From JAGXQV01 sp964527565 (GTDB taxonomy: Bacteria; Pseudomonadota; Gammaproteobacteria; Burkholderiales; Sulfuricellaceae), in assembly GCA_964527565.1 (NCBI GenBank), contig CAZGOY010000011.1:21287-85286 (forward strand): a stretch of DNA of 64,000 bases, written 5' to 3'. Below are positions 1 through 8,702 of the stretch, piece after piece; the first letter of the stretch is position 1; every line of letters begins with the position of its first letter. A program made the translations under genes and the position numbers. The notes beneath the pieces are model-generated. The model saw only the letters and a program-made list of their open reading frames with translations. It ran no database searches and was not told the DNA's origin.

Positions 1-669
1 GCCTTGCCCTGCCTGCAGTTGCGGCAGGACATCCACCCCAGACGCACTTAGATAAGCACTGAGCGCGAGCGCAGGGTGGCTGCGCCCGTCCAGACAGACA
101 TAGGCGGGTTGTGCCCGGATGATACCGTCACGACTGACGCGCGGTGTAATGTGCCCGATAGGCAGACCGGCAAATGCGGCGGCGGGTGCAATGTAACCAT
201 GCGCAACAGGCAACGGCGCACGGCACGGCGGCAATAGCCCCCCCGCGCCTGGTTGACCGCTCTTAACCGGCGCGCCTTGCTCAACAGCAAAAACCTCAGC
301 GATGACCGCACGGTTACGCAGCAGGGTGGCGGCAAGGGCATCATCACCCGCTTGCGTTTCATTGAGTACCACATCGAATATTTGCAAGGCGGCGCCCTCG
401 GCGGCCAGTGCGTCGGAAAGCGCCGCCAAGCGCTCGCGCGGCCACGGCCAAGGACCCACCTCCTTGATGCTGGCTTCGTCGATGTCAACAACCACGATAC
501 GCTGCTCCGGCGCGCCGTCGGCACCCAGGCGCCAGATACTGTCCGCCAAGCGCGCATCAAGCGCGCCGAACCATGCCGGGAAAATGGCACGTAGAGCCAG
601 CGAAAGCGCCAGAGCGATGCCGAGTGCGACAAAGTGCCGGGGGCGGGGGAGCAGTGAGGATGGCATCAT
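1..669 (-). CDS. CHASE2-domain sensor protein, partial (C-terminus outside window)
   Basis: The first 223 residues are visible and the frame is open to the window edge. A hydrophobic N-terminal segment (about residues 12-30) is followed by a typical CHASE2 start, IVVVDIDEASIKEVGPWPWP at about 58-77. CHASE2 is an extracytoplasmic sensory domain known from class III adenylate/guanylate cyclases, histidine kinases and diguanylate cyclases; the output domain is not in the window. Start taken as the first ATG of an ATGATG pair, 13 bases after the stop of the FecR-like gene, so the two are probably cotranscribed. With FecR beside it and a Crp-type regulator opposite, an adenylate cyclase output is the best guess, but that is inference. 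Confidence 0.82.
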   Translation of the reverse strand, partial: MMPSSLLPRPRHFVALGIALALSLALRAIFPAWFGALDARLADSIWRLGADGAPEQRIVVVDIDEASIKEVGPWPWPRERLAALSDALAAEGAALQIFDVVLNETQAGDDALAATLLRNRAVIAEVFAVEQGAPVKSGQPGAGGLLPPCRAPLPVAHGYIAPAAAFAGLPIGHITPRVSRDGIIRAQPAYVCLDGRSHPALALSAYLSASGVDVLPQLQAGQG

Positions 670-682
670 GTAGCAGTCATTG

Positions 683-2053
683 TCAGCGCCAATTGACAAT
701 GCCGGTGAGCATACCCTTGGCGGTGGAATGCTCGAAGAGGTAGGCGGCCAACCCGTAATCTGGAGCGTAGGCGCCCTTTACCCGAGTGGGAATGGTAATG
801 CTGCTGAAACTGCCGTCCGGCTGTATCGCCCCGGCACTCTGCATGGCAACCGCCCCGGTGAGCGCGGAATTGAGCGTCAGCCCGGTATTGAACTGGCGCG
901 AAGCGAAGTTCAGCGTAAGGTATCCCCCCTGAACCTGCGCAGGAAGAACAAAATCCCTGCCAACTAGGTGCGCCTGGCTGGAGGAAAGACCAAATGAGAC
1001 ACTGCCGACACTAGGTGGATTGGCAATCTGTGGTAGGCGATAGAGCGCGTAATAGTCGTTTTCCGCCACCCGCTCGCGGCCATGACTGGCGGCTTGGTCA
1101 CGGCTGACGCTGAGGGTGTCGCCGGAGCGCTGGACGACATGCCCCCAGTGACCCCACACCAGGGGATCTGGTGGGGGAGGCAGCGGCGCAGGCGGTTCCG
1201 GTGCAGGCGGCTCCGGCACGGGAGCGGGCGGCTCCGGAACCTGAACGGGAACGGGTTCAATCGTGACAGGGGGAGGAGGAACGGAAAGCGCCCTTTGCGC
1301 AACGGTTTCATTCATGGCATCACTGGGCGAATGAACTGGCTTGCGCCCTTCCTGAACCATAGCCTCTTCCGCATTGCGGGCGGCGGCCCGCACATCGGCA
1401 GGCAGACCGTTGCGCGGCAGAATGCGCGCGGCGAACTGGTGGCGCTGCAATTCCAGCATGACGCGCCCCATGTTGGCAGAAAGCTGTTGCGATCCCGCCC
1501 CTTGGCAGGGGCCAAAGGCATCCCGGCTACAATTTTCGCCAAAGGGAGCCGCGATGATTGCACCGGAATTTACAGCAACACGCGTACTGTCCGCACTGGA
1601 ATGAACAATGAAATCGGTACCCTTGATACCGATGGCGGCAATCGGGGTATTGAGACGGAAGCGGTCGCGCTCGGCCTCGCCCCAGCGCCCCGTGATGGAG
1701 CGCACCACTCCCTGATCGAGACGGAAGCGGATGGCGCCGGGTTTTTGCTTTGCGGCATCAGACTGATGGTAATCCTCAATCACCAGGCGGCTGGCAGGAC
1801 GCACGCTGACGACCCCGCCATCGGCAAAGCGGATGTGCACATGCCCGGTAGCACTGGTTTCCACGCTATCCCCGGCAAATACCGCCCCTTTGACGGAGGC
1901 ATCGCGCACAGCGCCGTCCTGCGCGGCAAGCGTGACCCCACCCAGCAACATGGTAATTTCGCCCACAGCAGCCGCTGCCGCAGCGGAAAGCGGCTGGAGC
2001 AGGACGCACGACACACAGGTCATACGCAAGGTTTTCAGGTTGAAAGCAGCCAT
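683..2053 (-). CDS. FecR-domain exported protein with proline-rich linker
   Basis: 456 residues. An Ala-rich signal sequence covers about 1-29. A FecR-type domain follows (about 50-160), with the conserved TPIAAIGIKGTDF at 136-148. Residues 258-298 are a linker of repeated P/E/A/V motifs (PEPPAP, PLPPPP), then a C-terminal domain of about 155 residues that I do not recognise. FecR domains act in periplasmic signalling or carbohydrate/peptidoglycan-associated sensing; here there is no sigma factor next to it, and the cotranscribed neighbour is a CHASE2 sensor. A plausible role is periplasmic partner of that sensor. Transcribed divergently from the Crp-like regulator across a 165-base region. 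Confidence 0.8.
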   Translation of the reverse strand: MAAFNLKTLRMTCVSCVLLQPLSAAAAAAVGEITMLLGGVTLAAQDGAVRDASVKGAVFAGDSVETSATGHVHIRFADGGVVSVRPASRLVIEDYHQSDAAKQKPGAIRFRLDQGVVRSITGRWGEAERDRFRLNTPIAAIGIKGTDFIVHSSADSTRVAVNSGAIIAAPFGENCSRDAFGPCQGAGSQQLSANMGRVMLELQRHQFAARILPRNGLPADVRAAARNAEEAMVQEGRKPVHSPSDAMNETVAQRALSVPPPPVTIEPVPVQVPEPPAPVPEPPAPEPPAPLPPPPDPLVWGHWGHVVQRSGDTLSVSRDQAASHGRERVAENDYYALYRLPQIANPPSVGSVSFGLSSSQAHLVGRDFVLPAQVQGGYLTLNFASRQFNTGLTLNSALTGAVAMQSAGAIQPDGSFSSITIPTRVKGAYAPDYGLAAYLFEHSTAKGMLTGIVNWR

Positions 2054-2112
2054 CAGGCGTCACTAACGATAATTCTCGAGCGATTATTCTCCCACTATTC
2101 CATGGTGCGGAA

Positions 2113-2128
2113 TGTGTTTGTCATCACA
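2113..2128. promoter_or_regulatory. CRP-like operator (TGTGT-N6-TCACA)
   Basis: TGTGTTTGTCATCACA matches the CRP half-site pair TGTGA-N6-TCACA at 9 of 10 positions. It lies in the divergent region between the FecR/CHASE2 genes and the Crp-like gene, just upstream of a plausible sigma-70 promoter for the latter. It could mediate autoregulation and control of the divergent pair. The match is seen directly; use by this regulator is inferred. Confidence 0.5.
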
Positions 2129-2138
2129 TGAAATCAAT

Positions 2139-2167
2139 TTGTTTTTTGAGGAAAAACTGTTTATCCT
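2139..2167 (+). promoter_or_regulatory. Possible sigma-70 promoter of the Crp-like gene
   Basis: TTGTTT (2139-2144) and TATCCT (2162-2167) are separated by 17 bases, about 50 bases before the start codon. The CRP-like palindrome is centred about 25 bases upstream of the -10 to -35 region's midpoint, a position compatible with activation or self-control. Confidence 0.4.
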
Positions 2168-2218
2168 GCGCCAGTTAACCTCGCGACAACTTCCCAGCGC
2201 ACAAGCCGGGGCCTTTCT

Positions 2219-2893
2219 ATGTCCGTCCACGTCAATTTCCTGCTGCGCTTTCCGCTGCTGCAAAATCTGCCCGCCGAAACGCTGGATGAAATTTCCTCGC
2301 AGATGGTCATGCGCACGCTGGCGCGCCGTAGCGTCGCCATGCAAAAGGATCAGCCCGGCCAAGGGCTGGGTTTCCTGCTGGAAGGCCGCTTGCAGGGGGT
2401 GGACTTCACGCTGGACGGACGCGAGGTGGGGCTTTATTTCGTCAATCCCGGCGATTATTTCGGCGAACTGGCGGTGGCCGACGGACAACCGCTACCGGAA
2501 TTCGTGATCGCGCTGGCGAAATCGGAAATGCTGATCCTGCCGCAGGACAGCGCGCGCCGCCTGCTGTTCTCGACGCCCGCCATCGCCGAACAGGTGGTGT
2601 TGCGGCTGGCAACGCGGGTGCGCACCGGCACCGCCCAGCGCAACCTCCTCAGTCTGCCCAACCCGATGCAGCGCCTGTGCGCGCAACTGCTGCTGATGGG
2701 AGATGCGCCGCCGCACGTGATCGCGCACGCGCCCACGCACCAGGAACTGGCTATCATGATCAACACCAGCCGCGAAACGGTGACGCGCGCCTTTCAACTT
2801 CTGCAAACGCAAAACGTGCTACAAAGGGACGGCGACAACATCAAACTGCTCCAGCCGGAGCTTCTGCGCCGCAACGCCGAGGGCGACAAGTAG
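2219..2893 (+). CDS. Crp/Fnr-family transcriptional regulator
   Basis: 224 residues, the usual family length. The N-terminal half (about 10-125) is a cyclic-nucleotide-binding beta-roll; the C-terminal winged helix includes HQELAIMINTSRETVTRAF, the Crp-type recognition helix with R-E-T-V-T-R. No N-terminal Fnr cysteine cluster is seen, so it is more Crp- than Fnr-like. Divergent from a FecR/CHASE2 pair and preceded by a CRP-like palindrome, it probably responds to a cyclic nucleotide. Its 3' end is 9 bases from the convergent end of gspD of T2SS locus 1. Target genes cannot be told from sequence alone. Confidence 0.88.
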   Translation: MSVHVNFLLRFPLLQNLPAETLDEISSQMVMRTLARRSVAMQKDQPGQGLGFLLEGRLQGVDFTLDGREVGLYFVNPGDYFGELAVADGQPLPEFVIALAKSEMLILPQDSARRLLFSTPAIAEQVVLRLATRVRTGTAQRNLLSLPNPMQRLCAQLLLMGDAPPHVIAHAPTHQELAIMINTSRETVTRAFQLLQTQNVLQRDGDNIKLLQPELLRRNAEGDK

Positions 2894-2902
2894 GCATTCG
2901 TA

Positions 2903-5125
2903 TTAGTCGTTGCCCGGCACTTCGGCGCCTTCCCTGTTTTCCCGGTCGTCCCTGCTCATCAGCTTCTTCAGTCCGGCCATGCTATCGCGAAAAGCGGCGG
3001 TGACCCGCTCGCCTTCTTCACGGTTGCGCACCACGTATGGGGTGATGGTGACCATCAATTCGGTCTTGTCGCGCTTGTTGCCCTTGGCGCCGAACAGGTA
3101 ACCCAGCACGGGAATATCCTTAAAACCGGGTAGCCCCTTGCTGGTCTGGTTGCTGTTGTCCTGGATCAAGCCGGCAATCATCAGGGTCTTGCCTTCCTCC
3201 AGGGTCACTTCTGTTTCGACCTTGCGCTTGGAAAACTGCGGCGACTGGATGCCGCCACTGGCAACGTCGGCAACATCGCTGACCTCCTGGGTAAGCGCCA
3301 GGCTCACCAGACCGGAAGCGTTGATGTGCGGCTTGACGCTCAGCAGGATGCCGACCGTGCGGTACTGCACCGAATTGGACGTGGTCAGCCCGGTGGTGGT
3401 AGCGGTGGAGCCCGGCATGGAAACGGTCTGGGTGATGATCGGCACATCGCGCCCCACTTCGATCTTGGCTTCACGTCCATCGCTGGCCATGATGTGCGGG
3501 GAGGACAGGATGTTGACGTCGGTAGTCTGGGCCAGGGCATTGATCATGCCCACCACGTCGCCGACGCCATTGAACACTAGGTAGTTGAGACCGGGAGCAA
3601 AAGTGTTGTCGACGAGCTTGGCTGCCGCACCAACAGACGTCATTCCGGTATCCAGGGCGGTTTGCGTTGGGTAACGCGTACCGTTAATACCCAGTTTTCC
3701 GCCTTTCAGCCACCATTCGATGCCGAACTTGGTCTCGTCATTGAGGGTGATTTCAGCCACCATCACCTGGATCAGCACCTGGCGCGGGATGATGTCGATA
3801 CGCTCGATGATTTTCTTGATCTGCAAGTAATCCTGCGGGCTGGCTTTGATAACCAGGACATTGGTGGTTTCATCGGGAATGATCTGCACGCTGCCGGTCA
3901 TGCCGACGCCGGATGTAGGAACATTGCCCTTGAGCACGACCTTAGTGGGGTCGCTCGACAGACCGCTGCCGCCGCTCTGCGCGATGGGGGCGCCGCCGTA
4001 GATTTGCCGCAGCACGTTGGCAACGCGCACGGCGGTGCTGTTCTGGATGGAATGCACGTGGATGCTGGTGCCGACGCCGTCACGGGGTTCATCGTCCAAC
4101 GCCCTGATCCATTTTTCCGCAGCGTCCAGCACGGCATCGTTGGAAGCGGCGACGAGCAGGGCATTCATGCGCATGATCGGCATGAAGAAAATCTTGTTGG
4201 CTTCGGTGCCGGGCCAGTTGAACATGCCGGAGGCCTTGAACAAGGTTTCCATTTCCTTGGCCATTTCCTTGGCATCCCCCTTTTCGATCTGCACCAGCTT
4301 GATCTTGACGTGTTGCAGGTAATCAACGTCCAGCACTTTCACCATGTCGAGCAGCTTGGCGACGTTGGCGGCACGATCGGCCACCACCAGGTAGCGGTTG
4401 GTGGGATCGTTGACGATGCCCGCCTGCGGGCCGACGAAATTGCGTAGGGTATTAACCAGTGCCGAAGCCTGGACGAATTTCACCGGGATGATCTGGATCA
4501 GCGGCGAGCCTTCACCCAGCGCTTCGAAGGTCAGCGTGTCGCGCGGCGCATTGGCATCCTTGACCACCTTGTATACCTTGCCGTCGCGCAGGATGGAAAG
4601 ATTGTTCAGTGAAAGGACGCTTTCCAGCAGGGTAAACAGGTCGGCCTGGCTGACCGAACCCTGGGTATTGATGGTGACCTTGCCCTGAATGCTGGGATCG
4701 ACGATGTAATTGAGGTGCAGCATCTCGCCCAGCACGGCTTGCAGGACTTCGTAGATATCGGCGTTGTCGAACTTGAGAATAGTGCCGGCCAAGGCGGCGG
4801 AAGGCAGTTCCGGGGGACGCATTTTCACACCGTTGACCGTCGCGCGGCTGGGGAGCGGTTGCGCGGCGGGAGCGGGCGCGCTGGCAACAGCGTTTCCTGC
4901 TTCGTCAGCGCAAGCGCCGGAAACAAGCAACAGCCCCGACAATGCCGCGATGGCAAGGGGCCCGACGCCATGAGTTAACCCGGATATTTCACAAATACCG
5001 CCAAACCCCGTGGGAGCGGCCTTGGCCGCGAGATTTTGACTTTTTCGCACCGGAACCGAAGAACTCGCGGCCAAGGCCGCTCCCACAGGTTGAAGGTGTT
5101 TTTTACGAAACATGCGGGTTAACAT
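2903..5125 (-). CDS. gspD: Type II secretion secretin GspD (locus 1)
   Basis: 740 residues; outer-membrane secretin forming the T2SS exit channel. The mature part begins near ADEAGNAV (about residue 74), followed by N0-N3 ring-building domains (from about ILKFDNADIYEVLQAVLGEM) and the secretin core (about 450-705, with VPIITQTVS and the terminal PVLGYLFG segment). Start fixed by AGGAG nine bases upstream of ATG. Between this start and the hydrophobic signal core (GPLAIAALSGLLLVSGAC) lies an in-frame REP-like inverted repeat encoding about 26 residues. No ATG, GTG or TTG lies in frame between the repeat and the signal core, so the repeat is apparently translated. Last gene of the locus 1 operon, 49 bases after gspM. 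Confidence 0.93.
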   Translation of the reverse strand: MLTRMFRKKHLQPVGAALAASSSVPVRKSQNLAAKAAPTGFGGICEISGLTHGVGPLAIAALSGLLLVSGACADEAGNAVASAPAPAAQPLPSRATVNGVKMRPPELPSAALAGTILKFDNADIYEVLQAVLGEMLHLNYIVDPSIQGKVTINTQGSVSQADLFTLLESVLSLNNLSILRDGKVYKVVKDANAPRDTLTFEALGEGSPLIQIIPVKFVQASALVNTLRNFVGPQAGIVNDPTNRYLVVADRAANVAKLLDMVKVLDVDYLQHVKIKLVQIEKGDAKEMAKEMETLFKASGMFNWPGTEANKIFFMPIMRMNALLVAASNDAVLDAAEKWIRALDDEPRDGVGTSIHVHSIQNSTAVRVANVLRQIYGGAPIAQSGGSGLSSDPTKVVLKGNVPTSGVGMTGSVQIIPDETTNVLVIKASPQDYLQIKKIIERIDIIPRQVLIQVMVAEITLNDETKFGIEWWLKGGKLGINGTRYPTQTALDTGMTSVGAAAKLVDNTFAPGLNYLVFNGVGDVVGMINALAQTTDVNILSSPHIMASDGREAKIEVGRDVPIITQTVSMPGSTATTTGLTTSNSVQYRTVGILLSVKPHINASGLVSLALTQEVSDVADVASGGIQSPQFSKRKVETEVTLEEGKTLMIAGLIQDNSNQTSKGLPGFKDIPVLGYLFGAKGNKRDKTELMVTITPYVVRNREEGERVTAAFRDSMAGLKKLMSRDDRENREGAEVPGND
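5010..5086 (-). repeat. REP-like inverted repeat (copy 1) inside gspD of locus 1
   Basis: Two 23-base arms, GTGGGAGCGGCCTTGGCCGCG plus AG at 5010-5032 and its reverse complement at 5064-5086, flank a 31-base loop. Each arm is itself partly palindromic (GCGGCC-TT-GGCCGC). The same arms occur at 20093-20157 and 50866-50942, and the loop sequence is recognisably related in all three. Relative to the other two copies this one is in the opposite orientation on the chromosome. It lies wholly within the gspD reading frame and keeps it open. Confidence 0.88.
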
Positions 5126-5174
5126 AGACGATGACTCCTGAAATAGTTGCCGGTATCGGCAGCGGCAATGGCGT

Positions 5175-5798
5175 TCATTTCTTCAGCACTTCCTTGCGCG
5201 CATCGGCTTCCGGGGCAGCATGAAAACTTTCCACGGCAAGCTTGATCGACAGTGTGGCCGGTTGCTCGACATCCGGAACGCGGACATCCAGCCGACTGAT
5301 TTTCATGACGCGCGGAGCACGGGCGAGGCTTTCCAGTAAATTAACCAGGGACTGGGTCGGCGCTTCGATCTCACCTTCTGCCAGAATCGCGGCAAAAGCA
5401 CCGCTGCGGCGCGGCGGCATGACGCTGCCGCCGACCGGTTTGGCCTGCGCAGCGGCGGCCAACACCTGCATTTCGCCCAGCAGCTGCGCGCCAGCCTGCT
5501 CGGCCGTGGCAGCAGGAAATCCGCGCACCTTTTCGCGGGCGAGGCGCTCGCGCTTTTCCTTGAGCGTTGCCTCCCATTGCTTTTGTTGCCCGGTCTTGCG
5601 CGTCATGTCGCGGTTTTTTTTCTCCAGCGCGGCCATGCGCTCCGTCAATTCGTCGTATTCGACACCGAGCTGGTCCATCGCCAGGGCAAACAGCAACACG
5701 CCCGCACACAAGACGCCCAGCGGTTGCCAACCGTAGAGCGCGACGAATCTCCCGATAGCGCGACGCAAGCTGGCACGATTCATCCAGGACGGGATCAT
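5175..5798 (-). CDS. gspM: GspM/PilO-like inner-membrane T2SS protein (locus 1)
   Basis: 207 residues. One membrane segment near the N-terminus (LGVLCAGVLLFALAM), then a coiled-coil stretch (LTERMAALEKKNRDMTRK) and a C-terminal periplasmic domain of ferredoxin-like type, as in GspM and PilO. Start chosen at the ATG that overlaps the gspL stop (ATGA); two alternative ATGs lie 15 bases either side. By analogy it partners GspL in the inner-membrane assembly platform. It is assigned by position and architecture more than by strong motifs. Confidence 0.72.
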   Translation of the reverse strand: MIPSWMNRASLRRAIGRFVALYGWQPLGVLCAGVLLFALAMDQLGVEYDELTERMAALEKKNRDMTRKTGQQKQWEATLKEKRERLAREKVRGFPAATAEQAGAQLLGEMQVLAAAAQAKPVGGSVMPPRRSGAFAAILAEGEIEAPTQSLVNLLESLARAPRVMKISRLDVRVPDVEQPATLSIKLAVESFHAAPEADARKEVLKK

Positions 5799-7117
5799 CG
5801 GCCAGCACCCCACTGCATTTTCAGGGCAAAGGGACGACGCGCGTCATCCCTGGCCACTTGCGCATCCAGCGCAGCGATGGCGCTGAATTTTCCGTCCTGT
5901 TGCAGACTTTCACCCAATTCGTGATTGTCGGTGCCGTAACCTTCGATTTCAACGGCTGAACCATCCTGGCGGAAGGCGACCAGCCAAGCCTCCTGCGGCA
6001 GGGCGCGCTGGATTTCCTGCAATGGCTCCAATGGCGAGAGCGTAGTGGAAAACCCGGCGATCCCATCGAGTTCCTGCTGGGCACGCAAGATGTCATGCTC
6101 CGTCTCCAGCGCCTTGCGGTAGCGCGGCGTGAGACGTTTGACATCCGCTTCCAGCGTTTGCGTTTCTTCGCGCAGGCCCGCTACCGTCCACCAGGCGGCC
6201 CCCGCCAGCAGGGCACCAACAAGCACCAACAGAATGGCCAGCGGAATCAGGCGGGCGCTGACCGATGCCTTGTCCGGCACCAGCCAGATGCCGCTACCAC
6301 CCTGCCGCCATAGCGCCAGCAGGCGTTGCGGCAAATCCGGGAGAGGCGGGCAAGGTTGCAGGCGGGGCAACGACAGCGCGTCCGGCAGCTTGCCCTCCAT
6401 GCCGGAAGCGTAAACCACGGCAGGTTTCAGCCCGCTGCCGTCAAGCGCGATCAGATCAAGCGAAAGTTCGCGCGCCAACGCATCGTCGGAAAGTGGCGCC
6501 GCACCGGCGGATATGCAGCGCGAACGCTCCGGCATGGCGCCCTGTCGGTAGAAATGCAAATGGGCGGCTGTGCCGTCCCGTTCGATACATCCCCAGGGTT
6601 GGGCAGCGTGGTTTGCAGACAGGGCCGCCCCGGTCAGATGCGCGCGGTGAAACACTTCGGAAAGGCGCAGGCCGACGCGCGCCAGGGCATTTTTCATCTC
6701 GGCGACCCAGGAACGGGGCAGCCAGAAGACACTGACCTCCCAGTGTTTTCCCGCCGCCTTGGCCTGGTGGCTGCGTTCCAGTTCCTTCGGTGAAAAGGGC
6801 AGGAATTTGGTCATCTCGAAATCGATCAGCGCGTCCAAGTCCTTGCGGGCGACACGCGGACAGGAGAACGACAGGAAGCCGCCCACGCCGGCAGGCGCCC
6901 CCGCCAGCACCGGGGTTTCCGGCGCCACATTCCATTTCGCCATCAGGGGACGAATGGCGGACAGCAGTTGCTCCGCCAAGGGGTCGTCACCCGGCACGGC
7001 AACCTTTTCGGAACACGCGATTTTCCAGCCCCCCGGCCCGAACGACCAGAGCGAGACCACGAGGTAGCCGGGCTCTGGAAGAAGAGACAGTTTTTGCAGT
7101 TTTGTCAGGGCGGACAT
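5795..7117 (-). CDS. gspL: GspL-like T2SS protein with PilM/PilN-type architecture (locus 1)
   Basis: 440 residues. The cytoplasmic part (about 1-275) resembles the actin-like fold of GspL/PilM; a single membrane helix follows (IPLAILLVLVGALLAGAAWW, about 290-310), then a coiled coil and a PilN-type periplasmic domain at the C-terminus. GspL links the ATPase GspE to the GspM/GspC platform. The ATG overlaps the gspK stop as TGATG; a TTG one codon earlier is a less likely start. 3' end overlaps gspM. Confidence 0.8.
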   Translation of the reverse strand: MSALTKLQKLSLLPEPGYLVVSLWSFGPGGWKIACSEKVAVPGDDPLAEQLLSAIRPLMAKWNVAPETPVLAGAPAGVGGFLSFSCPRVARKDLDALIDFEMTKFLPFSPKELERSHQAKAAGKHWEVSVFWLPRSWVAEMKNALARVGLRLSEVFHRAHLTGAALSANHAAQPWGCIERDGTAAHLHFYRQGAMPERSRCISAGAAPLSDDALARELSLDLIALDGSGLKPAVVYASGMEGKLPDALSLPRLQPCPPLPDLPQRLLALWRQGGSGIWLVPDKASVSARLIPLAILLVLVGALLAGAAWWTVAGLREETQTLEADVKRLTPRYRKALETEHDILRAQQELDGIAGFSTTLSPLEPLQEIQRALPQEAWLVAFRQDGSAVEIEGYGTDNHELGESLQQDGKFSAIAALDAQVARDDARRPFALKMQWGAGR

Positions 7118-8016
7118 CAATCAAAACCGGTTTGCAAGGGGCCGTATGATAACACCTCGGGAACATCCTTCCCATCCTTGACCATGGCTTCCACACGGCG
7201 CACTTGCCCGTTGCGCTCCAGCGCCAGGAGGACGCGGCGCACCGGGGAAGGCTTATCCTGCAAGATTTGGCGCGCGGGCTCGCCAAGTATCTGTACGGCC
7301 TCGCTCATGGACAGTGCCTTGGCGCGCCGCGCCTCCCCGAATCGCCCCAGACTGGCGGCACTGGCTCCGGTGAGCGCACCGATGACCGGCAGCGGCGCGC
7401 GGTTGAGGTCAATGGTCTTGACGCCGGTGCCGACCGTCACCCACTGTGCCAGCCCCGGCTGTTGCCGGCCGCTTTCGTCCACGCCCCCCCCTTGACGCAG
7501 GCTCAAGGGAAGAAATGTCAACGCCAATATTTCCCGCATGTCGGCAAAACCATTTTCCCCTCTGAGCTTGCCGAGCATTTTTCCGGCTTGCAGCATTCGC
7601 TCCGCCAGGAGGGCGGCTTCGCCTTCCTTCTCGCCCATGGCATGCAGAATACGCTGGAGTTCTTCCTTGCTCAGGAGATTGATGTCCGGCAGGCTGTTTT
7701 CCTCGATCCACACCAGCACTTCGCCCTCCGGCAATACCACGCGGTACGGGCCACCGGGACGCCACAAGGGCGCCTTGGCGGCGACCGAGGGGTCCATGGC
7801 CGCCAGTTCCGGCTCCATGAGTTGCGCACGAACGATTTGCGCCAGGGCATATTGCAGAGCGCTTTCCAGCGCGAGATCGCCTTGCAGCCCTTCCTTTTCG
7901 TTCAGCACGATTTGGGCGTTGATGCGCAGGGTGTGGGCGATGCCCAACCCGACCACCGAAAGGAAAACCAGGATGCCAAGAACGTACAACAGAATATAAC
8001 CGGCGTGCTTTTTCAT
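7117..8016 (-). CDS. gspK: Minor pseudopilin GspK (locus 1)
   Basis: 299 residues. Short leader MKKHAG, then a hydrophobic pseudopilin helix (YILLYVLGILVFLSVVG) lacking the Glu at +5, which is normal for GspK. The large globular domain contains the family's typical segments (EENSLPDINLLS; VKTIDLNRAPLPVIGAL). GspK caps the pseudopilus tip with GspI and GspJ. The reading frame is open 105 bases further upstream, but the ATG used here overlaps the gspJ stop (ATGA) and gives a proper prepilin leader. Confidence 0.92.
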   Translation of the reverse strand: MKKHAGYILLYVLGILVFLSVVGLGIAHTLRINAQIVLNEKEGLQGDLALESALQYALAQIVRAQLMEPELAAMDPSVAAKAPLWRPGGPYRVVLPEGEVLVWIEENSLPDINLLSKEELQRILHAMGEKEGEAALLAERMLQAGKMLGKLRGENGFADMREILALTFLPLSLRQGGGVDESGRQQPGLAQWVTVGTGVKTIDLNRAPLPVIGALTGASAASLGRFGEARRAKALSMSEAVQILGEPARQILQDKPSPVRRVLLALERNGQVRRVEAMVKDGKDVPEVLSYGPLQTGFD

Positions 8017-8702
8017 AGGGGGATCACCACCGCCGGCAGCATGCCGCCAGGAAGCGTCAACTGGATGCGCACCGCCAGCGGCGGCGGCAGATCCTTTCCT
8101 TGCGGCCATTCGTCCGCCCAAGCGGCAACGGGCTGAGGAGAATCGGGGCCGGGAACGCGCACCAGGAAGGAAAAAGCGCAGCTGGTCAGACCGTTGACCA
8201 ACACTTCTTCATGATAGGGTGCCGCCGCGTCCTCTGCCGTGGGAACAGGCGGGGAGGACGCATCGTCTCGTTCCTCGGGCGCGCCGCCCAGGATGCGCTC
8301 GTGGACCAGCTTGTTGGCAATGGCCGCCCGCGTCAGTTGAATGCCATGCACCAGTTCGACATTTCCGCCCTGACCGGTACGGCAAGTCAGCAGAACCTGG
8401 TTCCGCCCCGGCCAGTTCAAGCTTTGCGGCAAAGTCTGGGTGGAAAAGGCAAACCAGCCCGGTTGTCCGCCAAGCGGCGTCACCTTGTGCACGCCGCCTT
8501 GCAGCTCCTGGCGCAGCAAGCGGAAAAATCCGCGCGTCTCCTGCTGCTGACGGATGTGCTGGTGCGCGCGCTGATAAAAATCCATACCGGTTCGCAGAAT
8601 ATCGGCCCCCAGCGCAACGATTAGCGCCGCGAGCGTCATGGCGATGAGCAACTCGATAAGGGTAAAACCGCCTTGTGCGCGGCGCGCGGCGCGCAGAATC
8701 AC
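8013..8702 (-). CDS. gspJ: Minor pseudopilin GspJ (locus 1)
   Basis: 229 residues from a GTG start that overlaps the gspI stop (GTGA). Prepilin cleavage motif QGG/FTLIELLIAM with Glu at +5, followed by the N-terminal helix and a GspJ-type globular domain. An upstream in-frame extension of 59 codons runs antisense-free but inside gspI and is Arg/Ser/Cys-rich, so it is rejected as coding. Works with GspI and GspK at the pseudopilus tip. Confidence 0.9.
   Translation of the reverse strand: MILRAARRAQGGFTLIELLIAMTLAALIVALGADILRTGMDFYQRAHQHIRQQQETRGFFRLLRQELQGGVHKVTPLGGQPGWFAFSTQTLPQSLNWPGRNQVLLTCRTGQGGNVELVHGIQLTRAAIANKLVHERILGGAPEERDDASSPPVPTAEDAAAPYHEEVLVNGLTSCAFSFLVRVPGPDSPQPVAAWADEWPQGKDLPPPLAVRIQLTLPGGMLPAVVIPL

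Noticed and set aside
48..632. 194-codon minus-strand open frame at the left edge
   Set aside because: It is in the wrong frame; the adjacent frame reads a coherent CHASE2 domain over the same DNA.
1082..2131. 349-codon plus-strand open frame opposite the FecR-like gene
   Set aside because: Antisense to a coherent exported protein and runs across the divergent regulatory region; no domain seen.
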